64,000 nucleotides of DNA, taken from contig CANQPJ010000008.1 in assembly GCA_947625755.1 (NCBI GenBank), positions 54,937-118,936 on the forward strand, written 5' to 3'. The notes under the pieces were generated by a model. The model had not been told where the DNA came from. It saw only the letters and a program-made list of their open reading frames with translations, and made no database searches. The DNA is from an uncultured Lachnospiraceae bacterium. GTDB taxonomy: Bacteria > Bacillota > Clostridia > Lachnospirales > Lachnospiraceae. A program made the position numbers and the translations under genes. Below are positions 39,686-49,221 of the stretch, one piece after another; position 1 is the first letter of the stretch; each line of letters begins with the position of its first letter.

Positions 39686-40741
39686 TTATCTAAAGTATCT
39701 CGCTAATCCTTCTAAAATTCCTGCTACAATTTTATCTTGATATTCATCTGTTGCCATCTTTGCATCTTCCGCCGGATTGGACATATATCCCATTTCCACG
39801 ATTGACACCGGTACCTGACACCAGTTAATTCCGCTCATGGTATCCGTCTCCCACACTTTTTCCCGGACAGCACCTGTTTTCTCCACCATCCCATCCAGCA
39901 GACACGTTGATAATTTTAAACTTTCCGAATAAATACTGCTGCAATATGGATTATTCGCCGTAGGACATATTGTCATCATTCCCTGCGTGCTTGTGTTTTC
40001 TGAACCATTCGCATGTATCCTGATAAATGCATCGACTTTTGCCTGATTTGCCATTTCTGCTCTCTCTGCATTACTTATATCAACATTATTGGTGGTTCTT
40101 GTCATAATAACTTTATAACCGTTTTTTTCAAGACTGTGTTTTAATTTCAAAGACACTCTTAAATTTAATTCATATTCACTCAATCCACTGGTCTTTCCTG
40201 CTGTCCCAGATGAAACTTTTGCTTTCATTTCATGGGCTCCCGGTCCTACCGGTTCCTGTTGTAAATTCTGCTTTGCCTGATGTCCCGGATCAATACAGAT
40301 GACTTTCCCCGCTCCATGATAGCTTTGATTGGCTGTCTGGGCTTTCTGTTTGGCTTTCCTTAACTTTTCCTGTCGTTTCAGCTTTTTATATTTCTTTTTA
40401 CTTATGAGTAAATCGTTTCTTATATAACCCGTTTTATTTCCTAACCGTACCTTTGTCCACTGACCATGTTTTTCCAAACATTTTACCTGAATCCATTTGT
40501 CCAAAGTATTCAATATTCCGGAATCCGTCGTAGCCTGTTTTCTTACATTTACTGTGTCGGCTGTATACATTCGATATTCCTGCGCAACCTCTTTTGTCGT
40601 CGTCTCACTGACAGTTACATTTTGTGCTGTCTCCGTCTTCTGCACATGATTATCCGTCTTTTTGTTGCCACAGCCGGGGAATAACATCAAAATAATAAAT
40701 AAAGTAACTATTTGCGCTATTTTTATGCCTTTTTTATTCAT
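39686..40741 (-). CDS. N-acetylmuramoyl-L-alanine amidase lipoprotein with SH3 domain
   Basis: LMLFPGCGN lipobox; [23 protein letters not shown] (SH3_3); VICIDPGHQ...[34 protein letters not shown]...FIRIHANGS. Confidence 0.92.
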   Translation of the reverse strand: MNKKGIKIAQIVTLFIILMLFPGCGNKKTDNHVQKTETAQNVTVSETTTKEVAQEYRMYTADTVNVRKQATTDSGILNTLDKWIQVKCLEKHGQWTKVRLGNKTGYIRNDLLISKKKYKKLKRQEKLRKAKQKAQTANQSYHGAGKVICIDPGHQAKQNLQQEPVGPGAHEMKAKVSSGTAGKTSGLSEYELNLRVSLKLKHSLEKNGYKVIMTRTTNNVDISNAERAEMANQAKVDAFIRIHANGSENTSTQGMMTICPTANNPYCSSIYSESLKLSTCLLDGMVEKTGAVREKVWETDTMSGINWCQVPVSIVEMGYMSNPAEDAKMATDEYQDKIVAGILEGLARYFR

Positions 40742-40940
40742 ATCGTTGACTTTTTCCTTTCTGCGAATACTAAAAAATATTGTATTACTTTTTTCTCTTT
40801 TTTACAACAAAAAAGAACCTGATAACCCATTATTTTAAATCTATCAGATTCTTTATTATAAAATAATATCTTTGAATGGCTTCTGGCAATCTGCCATTGT
40901 ACCCCAAATTATCTTAACTAATTTTATTTTTTAAATCCCC

Positions 40941-41765
40941 TTATTTTGTCAGATACTCTTTGATGGTTTTGCCTACGCCTCCATCATTGTTTCCGCTTTT
41001 TGTCACAAACTTTGCTGCCGCTTTTGCCAAATCATGTCCTGATGATAAGGCAAAGGAACATCCTGCTTCCTTTAACATTGTTGCATCATTTCCCGAATCA
41101 CCAAAAGCCATTACATTCTCTAAATCAATATTAAGTTTTTCACACAGCCATTTTAATGCTCTCCCCTTATCTGCTCCCTTTGCCGTAATTTCCAGATTTC
41201 CTTCAAAACCCGCCGAGTAAACCAAATCAGGAATATGACTCAACTCCTCTTTCAAGGGCGCAATACACTCCTTTGGCATGTAATCTATGTTCATTTTTTC
41301 TACATTTCTGTTTCGGATAACATCCCACGGACTGTCACATAGCACCATCCGTTTTCTATATTCGCTCATAAATTCATCGGGAAGAGAACTGTCAAAATAA
41401 TGGTCATATGTATACTGTGTAATAAATCCCCTGCAATCAGCATACATCTCATAAACAAGTGGATATTTCTCAAATATTGCTACAATCTTTTCCAATGACT
41501 TTAAGGGAAGATAACAGCTATAGATGACCTGATTAGATTTCATATCAACTATAGCCGCTCCATTGGAAACAATCATATAGTCCACACCCTTTAACGTATC
41601 GCTCTCTCTTCGTGCCAGAGAATATGGCCTGCCTGTACTTATAACTGTAATGATTCCCTTCCTCTTTGCCAGTTCAAATGCCTGAACATTGTCCTTTGGT
41701 ATTGTCAAATGATCATCCCGCACCAAGGTTCCATCCACATCCGTCGCTATAAGTTTAATATTCAT
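40941..41765 (-). CDS. Cof-type HAD-IIB family hydrolase
   Basis: LIATDVDGTLVRDD...VISTGRPYSLA...VMAFGDSGNDATMLKEAGCSFAL. Confidence 0.94.
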   Translation of the reverse strand: MNIKLIATDVDGTLVRDDHLTIPKDNVQAFELAKRKGIITVISTGRPYSLARRESDTLKGVDYMIVSNGAAIVDMKSNQVIYSCYLPLKSLEKIVAIFEKYPLVYEMYADCRGFITQYTYDHYFDSSLPDEFMSEYRKRMVLCDSPWDVIRNRNVEKMNIDYMPKECIAPLKEELSHIPDLVYSAGFEGNLEITAKGADKGRALKWLCEKLNIDLENVMAFGDSGNDATMLKEAGCSFALSSGHDLAKAAAKFVTKSGNNDGGVGKTIKEYLTK

Positions 41766-41793
41766 GTTCTCCTCCGATACTTTGGTATAATCT

Positions 41794-43488
41794 CTATTTC
41801 AAGATTTCTAAAACTTCCTCTTCTGTTGCGCACTGCATTACCTTTTCAGCCAATGCCCTGCACTCTTCCATATCACAATCAGAAATTGTCTTTCTGGTCT
41901 TTAGTACGCTTGCTGCGCTTACACTAAATTCATCCAGACCAAATGCCAGCAATAGTGGTATTAATTTTGAATCGGCAGCAGCTTCACCGCACATTCCTAC
42001 CATAATTCCTTCTTTTTTCCCACATTCAATAATTCTTTTGATTGCCCTGAGAACTGCCGGCTGATATGTGGAATAAAGATATGCCACCTTGGCATTTCCT
42101 CTGTCTACTGCCATGGTATAACCTGTCAGGTCATTTGTTCCGATGCTAAAGAAGGCTGCTTCCTTTGCTAAAATATCTGCTATCATACATGCTGCAGATG
42201 TTTCCATCATAACACCAATCTCGATATTTTTGTTATAGCAGACACCTTCTGCATCTAATTTTTTCATTATATCAGCTGCCATTGCTTTTACTCGGCGCAG
42301 TTCATCGACACAGGTTACCAGCGGTACCATAATTTTAATTTTTCCAAACGCACTTGCCCGAATCAACGCTCTCAACTGTGTTTCATAAATGTCTTTTCTC
42401 TGCAGACAAAACCGGACTGCCCTGAATCCAAGAAACGGATTCTCCTCTTTTTCCAATCCAAGATAGGGAATCGCCTTATCCCCTCCAATATCAAGAGTTC
42501 TGATAATCACGGGCTTGCCTTTCATGGTTTCCGCCACAGTCTTATATGCTTCAAACTGTTCTTCCTCCGTAGGAATACTGTCTCTGTCCATAAACAAAAA
42601 CTCTGTCCGGAACAGTCCAATGCCCTCTCCATCACACTCCACTGCTTTTTGTGCATCTTCGGGTTTTCCTATATTGCATACTAATTCTACCTTGGTTCCA
42701 TCCTTTGTTGCAGATGGCTTTCCTGCATACTTTGCAAGCAATGCTTTTTCTTTTTGAAATGCATCTAACTTTTGTTCAAACGCTTTTATTGTTGTATCAT
42801 CCGGATTTACAATTACCTCGCCACTGCTTCCATCCAAAACGACCTTGTCGCCATTTTTTACAATACTGCAAATTCCATCAATGCTTAATACTGCCGGAAT
42901 TTCCATGGCTCTTGCAAGGATTGCCGAGTGCGATGTTCTGCCGCCTACTTCTGTGAGAATACCCGCAATATTGTCAGGATTGATTCCTGCGGTCATAGAT
43001 GGAGTTAAATCTCTCGCTGCCAAGACCGTGCCTGCCGGCACTTGGGAAATATCAACATCTTCAATTCCCAGTAACAGTTTTATCATTCTGGTTTTAATAT
43101 CTCTAAAGTCCGTCGCTCTTTGCTGTAATAATTCATCCGGTATCTGGGAAAACATTTCTGCTGTTTGCTCCAATACCTGCTCCACTGCCATTTCTGCTGT
43201 AATCTTTTCTGCAACAATCAGAGATGAAATCTGTTCCTCAATCATAGGGTCCTGAAGCATCTGAATATGACCTCTTAAAATATCGGCATCTTTTTTTCCT
43301 ACCGTCACATCCATTTTATCTGCCATTTCATTGGTTAATGTAACAAATTTTTCGATTGCAGATTGCAGCCTTGCAATCTCTGCATCCGGCTCATCAACCG
43401 TTTCCCTCTTAATATTAATTTCATGTTCTTCAATTACAACAACATTTCCGATTCCGATACCCTCGGAGCCTGCTATTCCCTTGTACAT
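41794..43488 (-). CDS. ptsI: Phosphoenolpyruvate-protein phosphotransferase (PTS enzyme I)
   Basis: GGRTSHSAILARAMEIPAVL, GIGLFRTEFLFMDRD, IRTLDIGGDKAIPYL, MVGMCGEAAADS. Confidence 0.97.
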   Translation of the reverse strand: MYKGIAGSEGIGIGNVVVIEEHEINIKRETVDEPDAEIARLQSAIEKFVTLTNEMADKMDVTVGKKDADILRGHIQMLQDPMIEEQISSLIVAEKITAEMAVEQVLEQTAEMFSQIPDELLQQRATDFRDIKTRMIKLLLGIEDVDISQVPAGTVLAARDLTPSMTAGINPDNIAGILTEVGGRTSHSAILARAMEIPAVLSIDGICSIVKNGDKVVLDGSSGEVIVNPDDTTIKAFEQKLDAFQKEKALLAKYAGKPSATKDGTKVELVCNIGKPEDAQKAVECDGEGIGLFRTEFLFMDRDSIPTEEEQFEAYKTVAETMKGKPVIIRTLDIGGDKAIPYLGLEKEENPFLGFRAVRFCLQRKDIYETQLRALIRASAFGKIKIMVPLVTCVDELRRVKAMAADIMKKLDAEGVCYNKNIEIGVMMETSAACMIADILAKEAAFFSIGTNDLTGYTMAVDRGNAKVAYLYSTYQPAVLRAIKRIIECGKKEGIMVGMCGEAAADSKLIPLLLAFGLDEFSVSAASVLKTRKTISDCDMEECRALAEKVMQCATEEEVLEILK

Positions 43489-43500
43489 AAGCCTTACCCC

Positions 43501-43764
43501 TTATTCTCCGAAATTCTGGCTTTCAAGTTCCACAATCTTTGCCATTGCTTCTTCTTCATCATCGCCATTACATTCAAAAGTAATCTCTGCACCTTTTTTA
43601 ATACATGCCGAGATAATATTAATCAGACTTTTTGCATTGATTTTCTTATTCTCAAAAACAATGGAAACATCACATGAGAATTTTCCCATTTCTTTTGCTA
43701 CAACCCCTGCCGGTCTCATGTGTAATCCTTCCGGATTGTTTACTGTTAAAGTTCTACTTACCAT
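43501..43764 (-). CDS. ptsH: Phosphocarrier protein HPr
   Basis: NPEGLHMRPAGVVAKEMGKF (active His) and KINAKSLINIIS. Confidence 0.93.
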   Translation of the reverse strand: MVSRTLTVNNPEGLHMRPAGVVAKEMGKFSCDVSIVFENKKINAKSLINIISACIKKGAEITFECNGDDEEEAMAKIVELESQNFGE

Positions 43765-43980
43765 TTTTATGTCCTCCTTCTTTTAAGGTTATCAGCTTTG
43801 TGTAATTTTATTCTATCTGCCGGTAAAATATTTTTTATGTACAAAAACCCTCTCTGCGATAACCTTTTTCCTCCGCTTTTTTACGAATTTATATTTTAAA
43901 TATTGTAACATATTTTAATAAAATATCATACATTCCGCATTTTTATTATATTTTATATTAATAAACATTTGGAGTTTTCA

Positions 43981-45789
43981 ATGAAACATCCTTCTTTTCT
44001 TTCAAAAGTCAATAAAAAAATACTGCTTATTGTCTGTATATTGTTGGCTGCTGTTGTTTCTATTCCTTTGGTTTTTTTGTCATCCTCAAAATTATCTACA
44101 ACAAAAACCTACGAAAACAACACACAATATAATTTTGACCAATATACCAATGAATTATTTGCCAGCGAGCTCTCGTCCGACTGGTTAAGTCTTCATTTTT
44201 ATTTGGAATCTCCTGAAGACTGGAATATTGACACATCAAAACCAACGCTTGGAGACTATAGCTATAAGTCTATGAAAGAAAGCCAAAATTATTACATAAA
44301 TCAAATTAATTATTTGAAATCCATTCATTATAATGAACTATATCCCAACCAGCAGTTAACTTATGACACTCTTATGAGTTCCCTGACATCTCAACTGGAT
44401 TTTGGCGATCTCTGCCTGTGTTCAGAAATTTTAAGTCCTACAACCGGATTGCAGGCGCAATTTCCTGTATTATTGTCTGAATACGCATTTAACAATCAAA
44501 ATGATATTGATAATTATTTAGTTCTTCTATCGCAGGTGAAAGATTATTTTAAAAAAATCTGTCAGTTTCAGGTGACAAAAGCGAAAGAAAACAGTTTTAT
44601 CAGTACCTTTTGTCTGGATAAAATTGTAAGCCAATGCAAAGATTTTATAACCACTGATAATCTACAGGATAACTTACTGTATACTTCCTTTTCTAATCGT
44701 ATCTCTGCTGTGGACTTTTTAAATGATAAAGAAAAAGCCGAATATATCAGCAAAAATAAAGATATGCTGCAAAACAGCGTTATTCCTGCATATCAGCTGA
44801 TTATTTCCACATTATCAGATTTAAAGCAAAAAGGATATTGCAAAAATGAAGAAGGTCTTTGCAAATTAAAAAATGGAAAATCCTACTATGAATATCTGGC
44901 GCAGTCTTACACCGGCAGTTCCAAAAATGTGTTGGAACAAAAGGCAATGATTCAGACGCAGCTTGCCAAAGACGTCCGTACTATGTATTCATTGCTAAAT
45001 GTCTCCCCGGAACTGGAAGAAAAATTTTCTTCCATAAAAGAAAACACTCAAAAACCGGAAGAAATTCTAAAACAGTTGAGCAAAAAAGCTGCAAAAGATT
45101 TTCCTATTGAAAATAACTATTCCTTTGATATTAAATATGTCGATAAGAGTCTTGAAAACCATTTAAGCCCGGCATTTTACATGGCTCCCCCAATAGACAG
45201 CAGCAGTCAAAACACAATTTATATTAACGCCGCCTCTCCCAATACCAGTCAGAATCTGTTTACGACTTTGGCGCATGAAGGCATTCCCGGACATATGTTT
45301 CAGGAAAATTATTTTTCTGATACCAATCCTCTGCCAATAAGACATTTGATGAATTTTGGCGGATATTCAGAAGGCTGGGCAACATATACCGAACTTTTAT
45401 CTTATAACTATGAATATGATGATGAACAGTTAGCAAAATCTTTAGCCTGCAACGCCTCCTACTCTTTAGCCTTGTACTCTCTATGTGATATTGGCGTAAA
45501 CTATGAAGGCTGGAACAGAAAGAAAACTGCCAAATTTTTGTCTAACTACAGCATTGATGATAAAAAAGTATGTGATTCCATTTATGAAGCTGTGGTAGAA
45601 GAACCTGCAAATTACCTGCAGTATTATGTCGGCTATCTGGAAATTGTTGAGCTAAAAAATGAACTCCTAAAAAAATATGGCACGGAATTTAATTTAAAAA
45701 CTTTTCATAAAGCATTTTTATCTCTAGGTCCTACTTCCTTTGATGTTGCCAAAAAATGGATTTGTTATTTTTATGACCGGAACAAATAG
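43981..45789 (+). CDS. DUF885 family (peptidase-like) membrane-anchored protein
   Basis: TTLAHEGIPGHMFQENYF metal-binding motif, GGYSEGWATYTELLSY; start refined to the ATG with upstream GGAG. Confidence 0.88.
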   Translation: MKHPSFLSKVNKKILLIVCILLAAVVSIPLVFLSSSKLSTTKTYENNTQYNFDQYTNELFASELSSDWLSLHFYLESPEDWNIDTSKPTLGDYSYKSMKESQNYYINQINYLKSIHYNELYPNQQLTYDTLMSSLTSQLDFGDLCLCSEILSPTTGLQAQFPVLLSEYAFNNQNDIDNYLVLLSQVKDYFKKICQFQVTKAKENSFISTFCLDKIVSQCKDFITTDNLQDNLLYTSFSNRISAVDFLNDKEKAEYISKNKDMLQNSVIPAYQLIISTLSDLKQKGYCKNEEGLCKLKNGKSYYEYLAQSYTGSSKNVLEQKAMIQTQLAKDVRTMYSLLNVSPELEEKFSSIKENTQKPEEILKQLSKKAAKDFPIENNYSFDIKYVDKSLENHLSPAFYMAPPIDSSSQNTIYINAASPNTSQNLFTTLAHEGIPGHMFQENYFSDTNPLPIRHLMNFGGYSEGWATYTELLSYNYEYDDEQLAKSLACNASYSLALYSLCDIGVNYEGWNRKKTAKFLSNYSIDDKKVCDSIYEAVVEEPANYLQYYVGYLEIVELKNELLKKYGTEFNLKTFHKAFLSLGPTSFDVAKKWICYFYDRNK

Positions 45790-45842
45790 TTTGCTTGACA
45801 AATCGGCGGGATTTCTACAATAGAAAAGAGAAAAGCCACCAA

Positions 45843-46090
45843 GCATATGTGTTAATTATGATAGAGAGAATGAATTACATATATTCTTTTATCATAACTG
45901 TCAAATATATATGTAAAATTTTTGAAAATCCATGACGGATAAGAATAAATTACATATATTTTTGCAAACCCAGCTAAATACATATGTAAAATTCTTAAAA
46001 ATTCATGACAAGTGAAAATATATTACATATGTATATAAAATTATAAAATATTAATATATGTAAATTATAAATATCGCAGGAACAAAACAA
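45843..46090 (+). repeat. Second, diverged copy of the about 74-bp tandem hairpin array
   Basis: Unit starts at about 45907, 45980 and 46054 (73/74 spacing) plus a degenerate unit at 45843; TATATGTAA...TTACATATA, with one unit changed to CATATGTAA...TTACATATG. Confidence 0.85.
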
Positions 46091-46092
46091 AC

Positions 46093-46155
46093 AGAACCTA
46101 CATCCGCATTAGCGGATGCAGGTTCTGCTAACCAGAGACTTTTTACAGTCTCTTT
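46093..46155 (+). repeat. Array-terminal module, second copy
   Basis: AGAACCTACATCCGC-ATTA-GCGGATGCAGGTTCT then agagACTTTTTACAGTctct; same module as 3090-3145. Confidence 0.85.
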
Positions 46156-46276
46156 CTAGTATTAAGGTATTAATATATCATCTGTCGGCTGTCCAGCCGC
46201 TTCCGATATTTTTATTATATCTCCCTGTTTGATTTGTGCATTATTTTTTAAAAAATGTTTCAGTTTTTTAATTATT

Positions 46277-46387
46277 TCAATCCGGAAAAAGAAGTTCTTC
46301 CGACGTCCTGTTGACCAAACCTAATTTAAAATCTTCCACGGTAACAATATAATCAATAGATGGATGAAACGTAACTGTATATATCCT
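46277..46387 (-). pseudogene. fruK: 1-phosphofructokinase (FruK) N-terminal remnant
   Basis: Reverse strand IYTVTFHPSIDYIVTVEDFKLGLVNRTSEELLFPD* ; expected start codon is AGG behind AGGAGG, and a stop occurs where GGKGxN is expected. Confidence 0.7.
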
Positions 46388-46466
46388 GCTTTGCCTCCTA
46401 ATTCCCTAATCTATATTTTATATTATTTTACTTCAAGCATAGATCTTTACTCAAAATATATAGTAT

Positions 46467-46991
46467 TTAAATTAAATTTGCAAGTAAAACACTGGCGATT
46501 GTTCCTGCAGCAGTTGCCAGCATTGCACCGGGCAGCGTCCATCTGCTTTTGGTAACCTTTGCTGTTAAGTAATACACAGACATTGTATAAAAAACTGTTT
46601 CCGTACAACTCATCATTAATGATGTTATTTTTCCTAAATAAGAATCCGGTCCATAAGTCTTAAAAATATCCAGTACCATGCCTGTTGCCGCAGAAGACGA
46701 AAAAATTTTTACAATAGTTACTGGCATAAGTTCTCCCGGAAACCCAAGTCGGTCTGTAACTTTTCCTGCCAATTCTCCCAGAAAATCCATAAATCCGGAT
46801 TCCCTTAAAACACCTACGGCAACCATTAAACCTATTAATGTCGGCATAACTTTAATAACTGTTTTTAACCCTCCTGTTGCTCCATTAACAAAATCATCAT
46901 AAACATTTCTCTTTTTTATCATGCCATATATTACAATAAACATCATAATTGCCGGTATAATAAAAGAAGACATTGTAACAAAAATTGACAT
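46467..46991 (-). CDS. spmB: Spore maturation protein B-like (nucleoside-recognition domain)
   Basis: GATGGLKTVIKVMPTLIGLMVAVGVLRESGFMDFL...SCTETVFYTMSVYY. Confidence 0.88.
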   Translation of the reverse strand: MSIFVTMSSFIIPAIMMFIVIYGMIKKRNVYDDFVNGATGGLKTVIKVMPTLIGLMVAVGVLRESGFMDFLGELAGKVTDRLGFPGELMPVTIVKIFSSSAATGMVLDIFKTYGPDSYLGKITSLMMSCTETVFYTMSVYYLTAKVTKSRWTLPGAMLATAAGTIASVLLANLI

Positions 46992-47049
46992 TTAATACTT
47001 CCTTTTACTATCGCTATTACAAATATATGGCAAATCAAAAGAACCTATG

Positions 47050-47105
47050 ACAAAACAACCGTCCGGATGCAGATGCCTTCTGCTGCCGAACGGTTGTTAT
47101 TACAA
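47050..47105 (-). terminator. Terminator-like hairpin
   Basis: AACAACCGTCCGG...CCGAACGGTTGTTATT. Confidence 0.65.
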
Positions 47106-47113
47106 TAATAATT

Positions 47114-48466
47114 TTATCTGTTATTTTTTGGTTTATATTGGTTTAACTCTACTCTCTCTTCATAATTATCTACCAGCCTGCTTTCCTTTGGAACGTCCAC
47201 TCCATATATGCCTTTACGCATAAATACCGGTTTCAATATAATCGGCGTTATAATTGTTGTCACAATTACCACGATAATTACAGGAGCTACAATTTCCGGG
47301 CTCATGAGTCCTGCCTCAATTCCCTTATTTGCCACAATCAGAGCAACCTCTCCTCTGGAAATCATTCCAACACCAATCCGCAGACATTGATAATTCTTAT
47401 ATCCGCATATCTTTGCTCCAAGTCCGCATCCTATAATCTTTGTTATAATTGCAATAATTGTCAACGCCACTGCATAAATCGCCACAAAAAGCCCCATGTG
47501 GATTACCGCTTCACCATCCACCTTCAGTCCAATGCTTGCAAAAAATACTGGACTTAAAAGCATATATGCAATAACATCAAATTTGGAAGCAATAAACTGG
47601 TCTTTCTGTGTCATCGAGATAATGACGCCGGCAAAAAATGCGCCCGTAATATCTGCTACTCCAAAAAAGCACTCTGCTGAAAATGCCATAATCAGACAGA
47701 TGACAAATGCTATAATGGCATGTCTGTGCTTTCCTTTTCCATCATGCTCACACCATTTTTTGTAAAGTTTATATATAATAAATCCAAAAACTCCCACAAA
47801 AACAAAGAACAACACAATCTTTAATAAGACGATTCCAAGTGAAGATGTCTCTGCGCCTTTTCCCGGCTGTCCTCCCAGACTGATAACAACTGTAAGCGCT
47901 ACAATCCCAAGAATATCATCAATAATTGCCGCTCCCAAAATCGCATTGCCGGACGCAGTCTTTAATTTTCCCATCTCCTGCAATGTCTCAACAGTAATAC
48001 TGACAGATGTTGCCGTAAGAATAATACCTACAAACACTGCCTGCATAAATACCGAAGCTGTATCTGCCGGCTGAATCCAACCCGCCTGTAAAAACCAGTA
48101 AGTAAAGGCAGCTCCGCCGATTAATGGTACAATAACACCGGATGTTGCTATAATAAAGGAAGCCAATCCGCATTTTTTCAACTCATTAATATCTGTCTGC
48201 AATCCTGCACAAAACATCAATACAATGACACCAATCTCTGCCATATGATTTATAAATGATGTCTGATACAGCGTCAGATTCACCAAAGGGAAACCACCGA
48301 CACTCACTCCGGATAACAGATTCCCTAAAACTGCCGGACCTAAAAGAAGCCCTGCTAAAAGTGCACCAACTACCTGTGGCATCTTAAATCTCTTTGTCAC
48401 CAGCCCAAAAAGTTTTGTGCTGGCTAAAATCAATGCCAGCTGCCACAAATATCCATATTCTTCCAT
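47114..48466 (-). CDS. Cation:proton antiporter (CPA2/Kef-type)
   Basis: KLFGLVTKRFKMPQVVGALLAGLLLGPAVLG...ILGAAIIDDILGIVAL...GMISRGEVALIVANKG. Confidence 0.92.
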   Translation of the reverse strand: MEEYGYLWQLALILASTKLFGLVTKRFKMPQVVGALLAGLLLGPAVLGNLLSGVSVGGFPLVNLTLYQTSFINHMAEIGVIVLMFCAGLQTDINELKKCGLASFIIATSGVIVPLIGGAAFTYWFLQAGWIQPADTASVFMQAVFVGIILTATSVSITVETLQEMGKLKTASGNAILGAAIIDDILGIVALTVVISLGGQPGKGAETSSLGIVLLKIVLFFVFVGVFGFIIYKLYKKWCEHDGKGKHRHAIIAFVICLIMAFSAECFFGVADITGAFFAGVIISMTQKDQFIASKFDVIAYMLLSPVFFASIGLKVDGEAVIHMGLFVAIYAVALTIIAIITKIIGCGLGAKICGYKNYQCLRIGVGMISRGEVALIVANKGIEAGLMSPEIVAPVIIVVIVTTIITPIILKPVFMRKGIYGVDVPKESRLVDNYEERVELNQYKPKNNR

Positions 48467-48591
48467 AATCCTTCTGTCCTTCTTTTTATGTATCCATATG
48501 CATTATTTTATGCATATCCACTGCTGTTTTCCACAACCCGATACATAATAGCACCATCTTTTGACAAATTCAATTAATTTTTTTTTGCTTT

Positions 48592-49221
48592 CTACTCTTT
48601 TTCATTAAACATATTAAACTTTAACTTTATTCTGTTAATTTTTTGAAACATTTCCCCGGAAAGAACAAACAAAAACACAAACGTTGAAAGTCCATGAATC
48701 AAATTAAACACCATTCCGCCGGTATATGTAATAAGAAAAGCTGACAGGGTCGGTCTTTCTGTGTACATCACTACCGTTGCGGTATCCATAATGATTCCAT
48801 AGAGAAAAAAAGTAATGAAGAATCCATAAACACTGATGAAAAGCCGATGATATATCAACTGTTTTCTTGTTCCACAAAAAACCACTGCCGAAACAAAACC
48901 AATCAATCCGAAAGCAATCATCTGCCATGGCGTCCATGGTCCCAGCCCAAAAAAGAAATCAGAAATAAATCCGGTAAGACATCCGCATAAAAATCCCGAT
49001 TCCTTTCCCAGCATAACTGCTGCAATGATAATAACTGCTGCACATGGCTTAAACTGTGGCATCATAAAAAAGATAATTCTTCCAACAACTGCCATTCCGG
49101 TCAGAACCGCCAGCATAACAATTTCCCGTGTCCGGGGTTTTCTTTTTTCGAAAGACCAGATAAATAATGCTGTTGCTACAAGAATAATTATGATGGAAAT
49201 AATATTGTATTGCCTTAACAT
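48592..49221 (-). CDS. ECF transporter S component (substrate-binding membrane protein)
   Basis: Six-TM; GKESGFLCGCLTGFISDFFFGLGPWTPWQMIAFGLIGFVSAVVF; overlaps the ECF ATPase gene. Confidence 0.85.
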   Translation of the reverse strand: MLRQYNIISIIIILVATALFIWSFEKRKPRTREIVMLAVLTGMAVVGRIIFFMMPQFKPCAAVIIIAAVMLGKESGFLCGCLTGFISDFFFGLGPWTPWQMIAFGLIGFVSAVVFCGTRKQLIYHRLFISVYGFFITFFLYGIIMDTATVVMYTERPTLSAFLITYTGGMVFNLIHGLSTFVFLFVLSGEMFQKINRIKLKFNMFNEKE

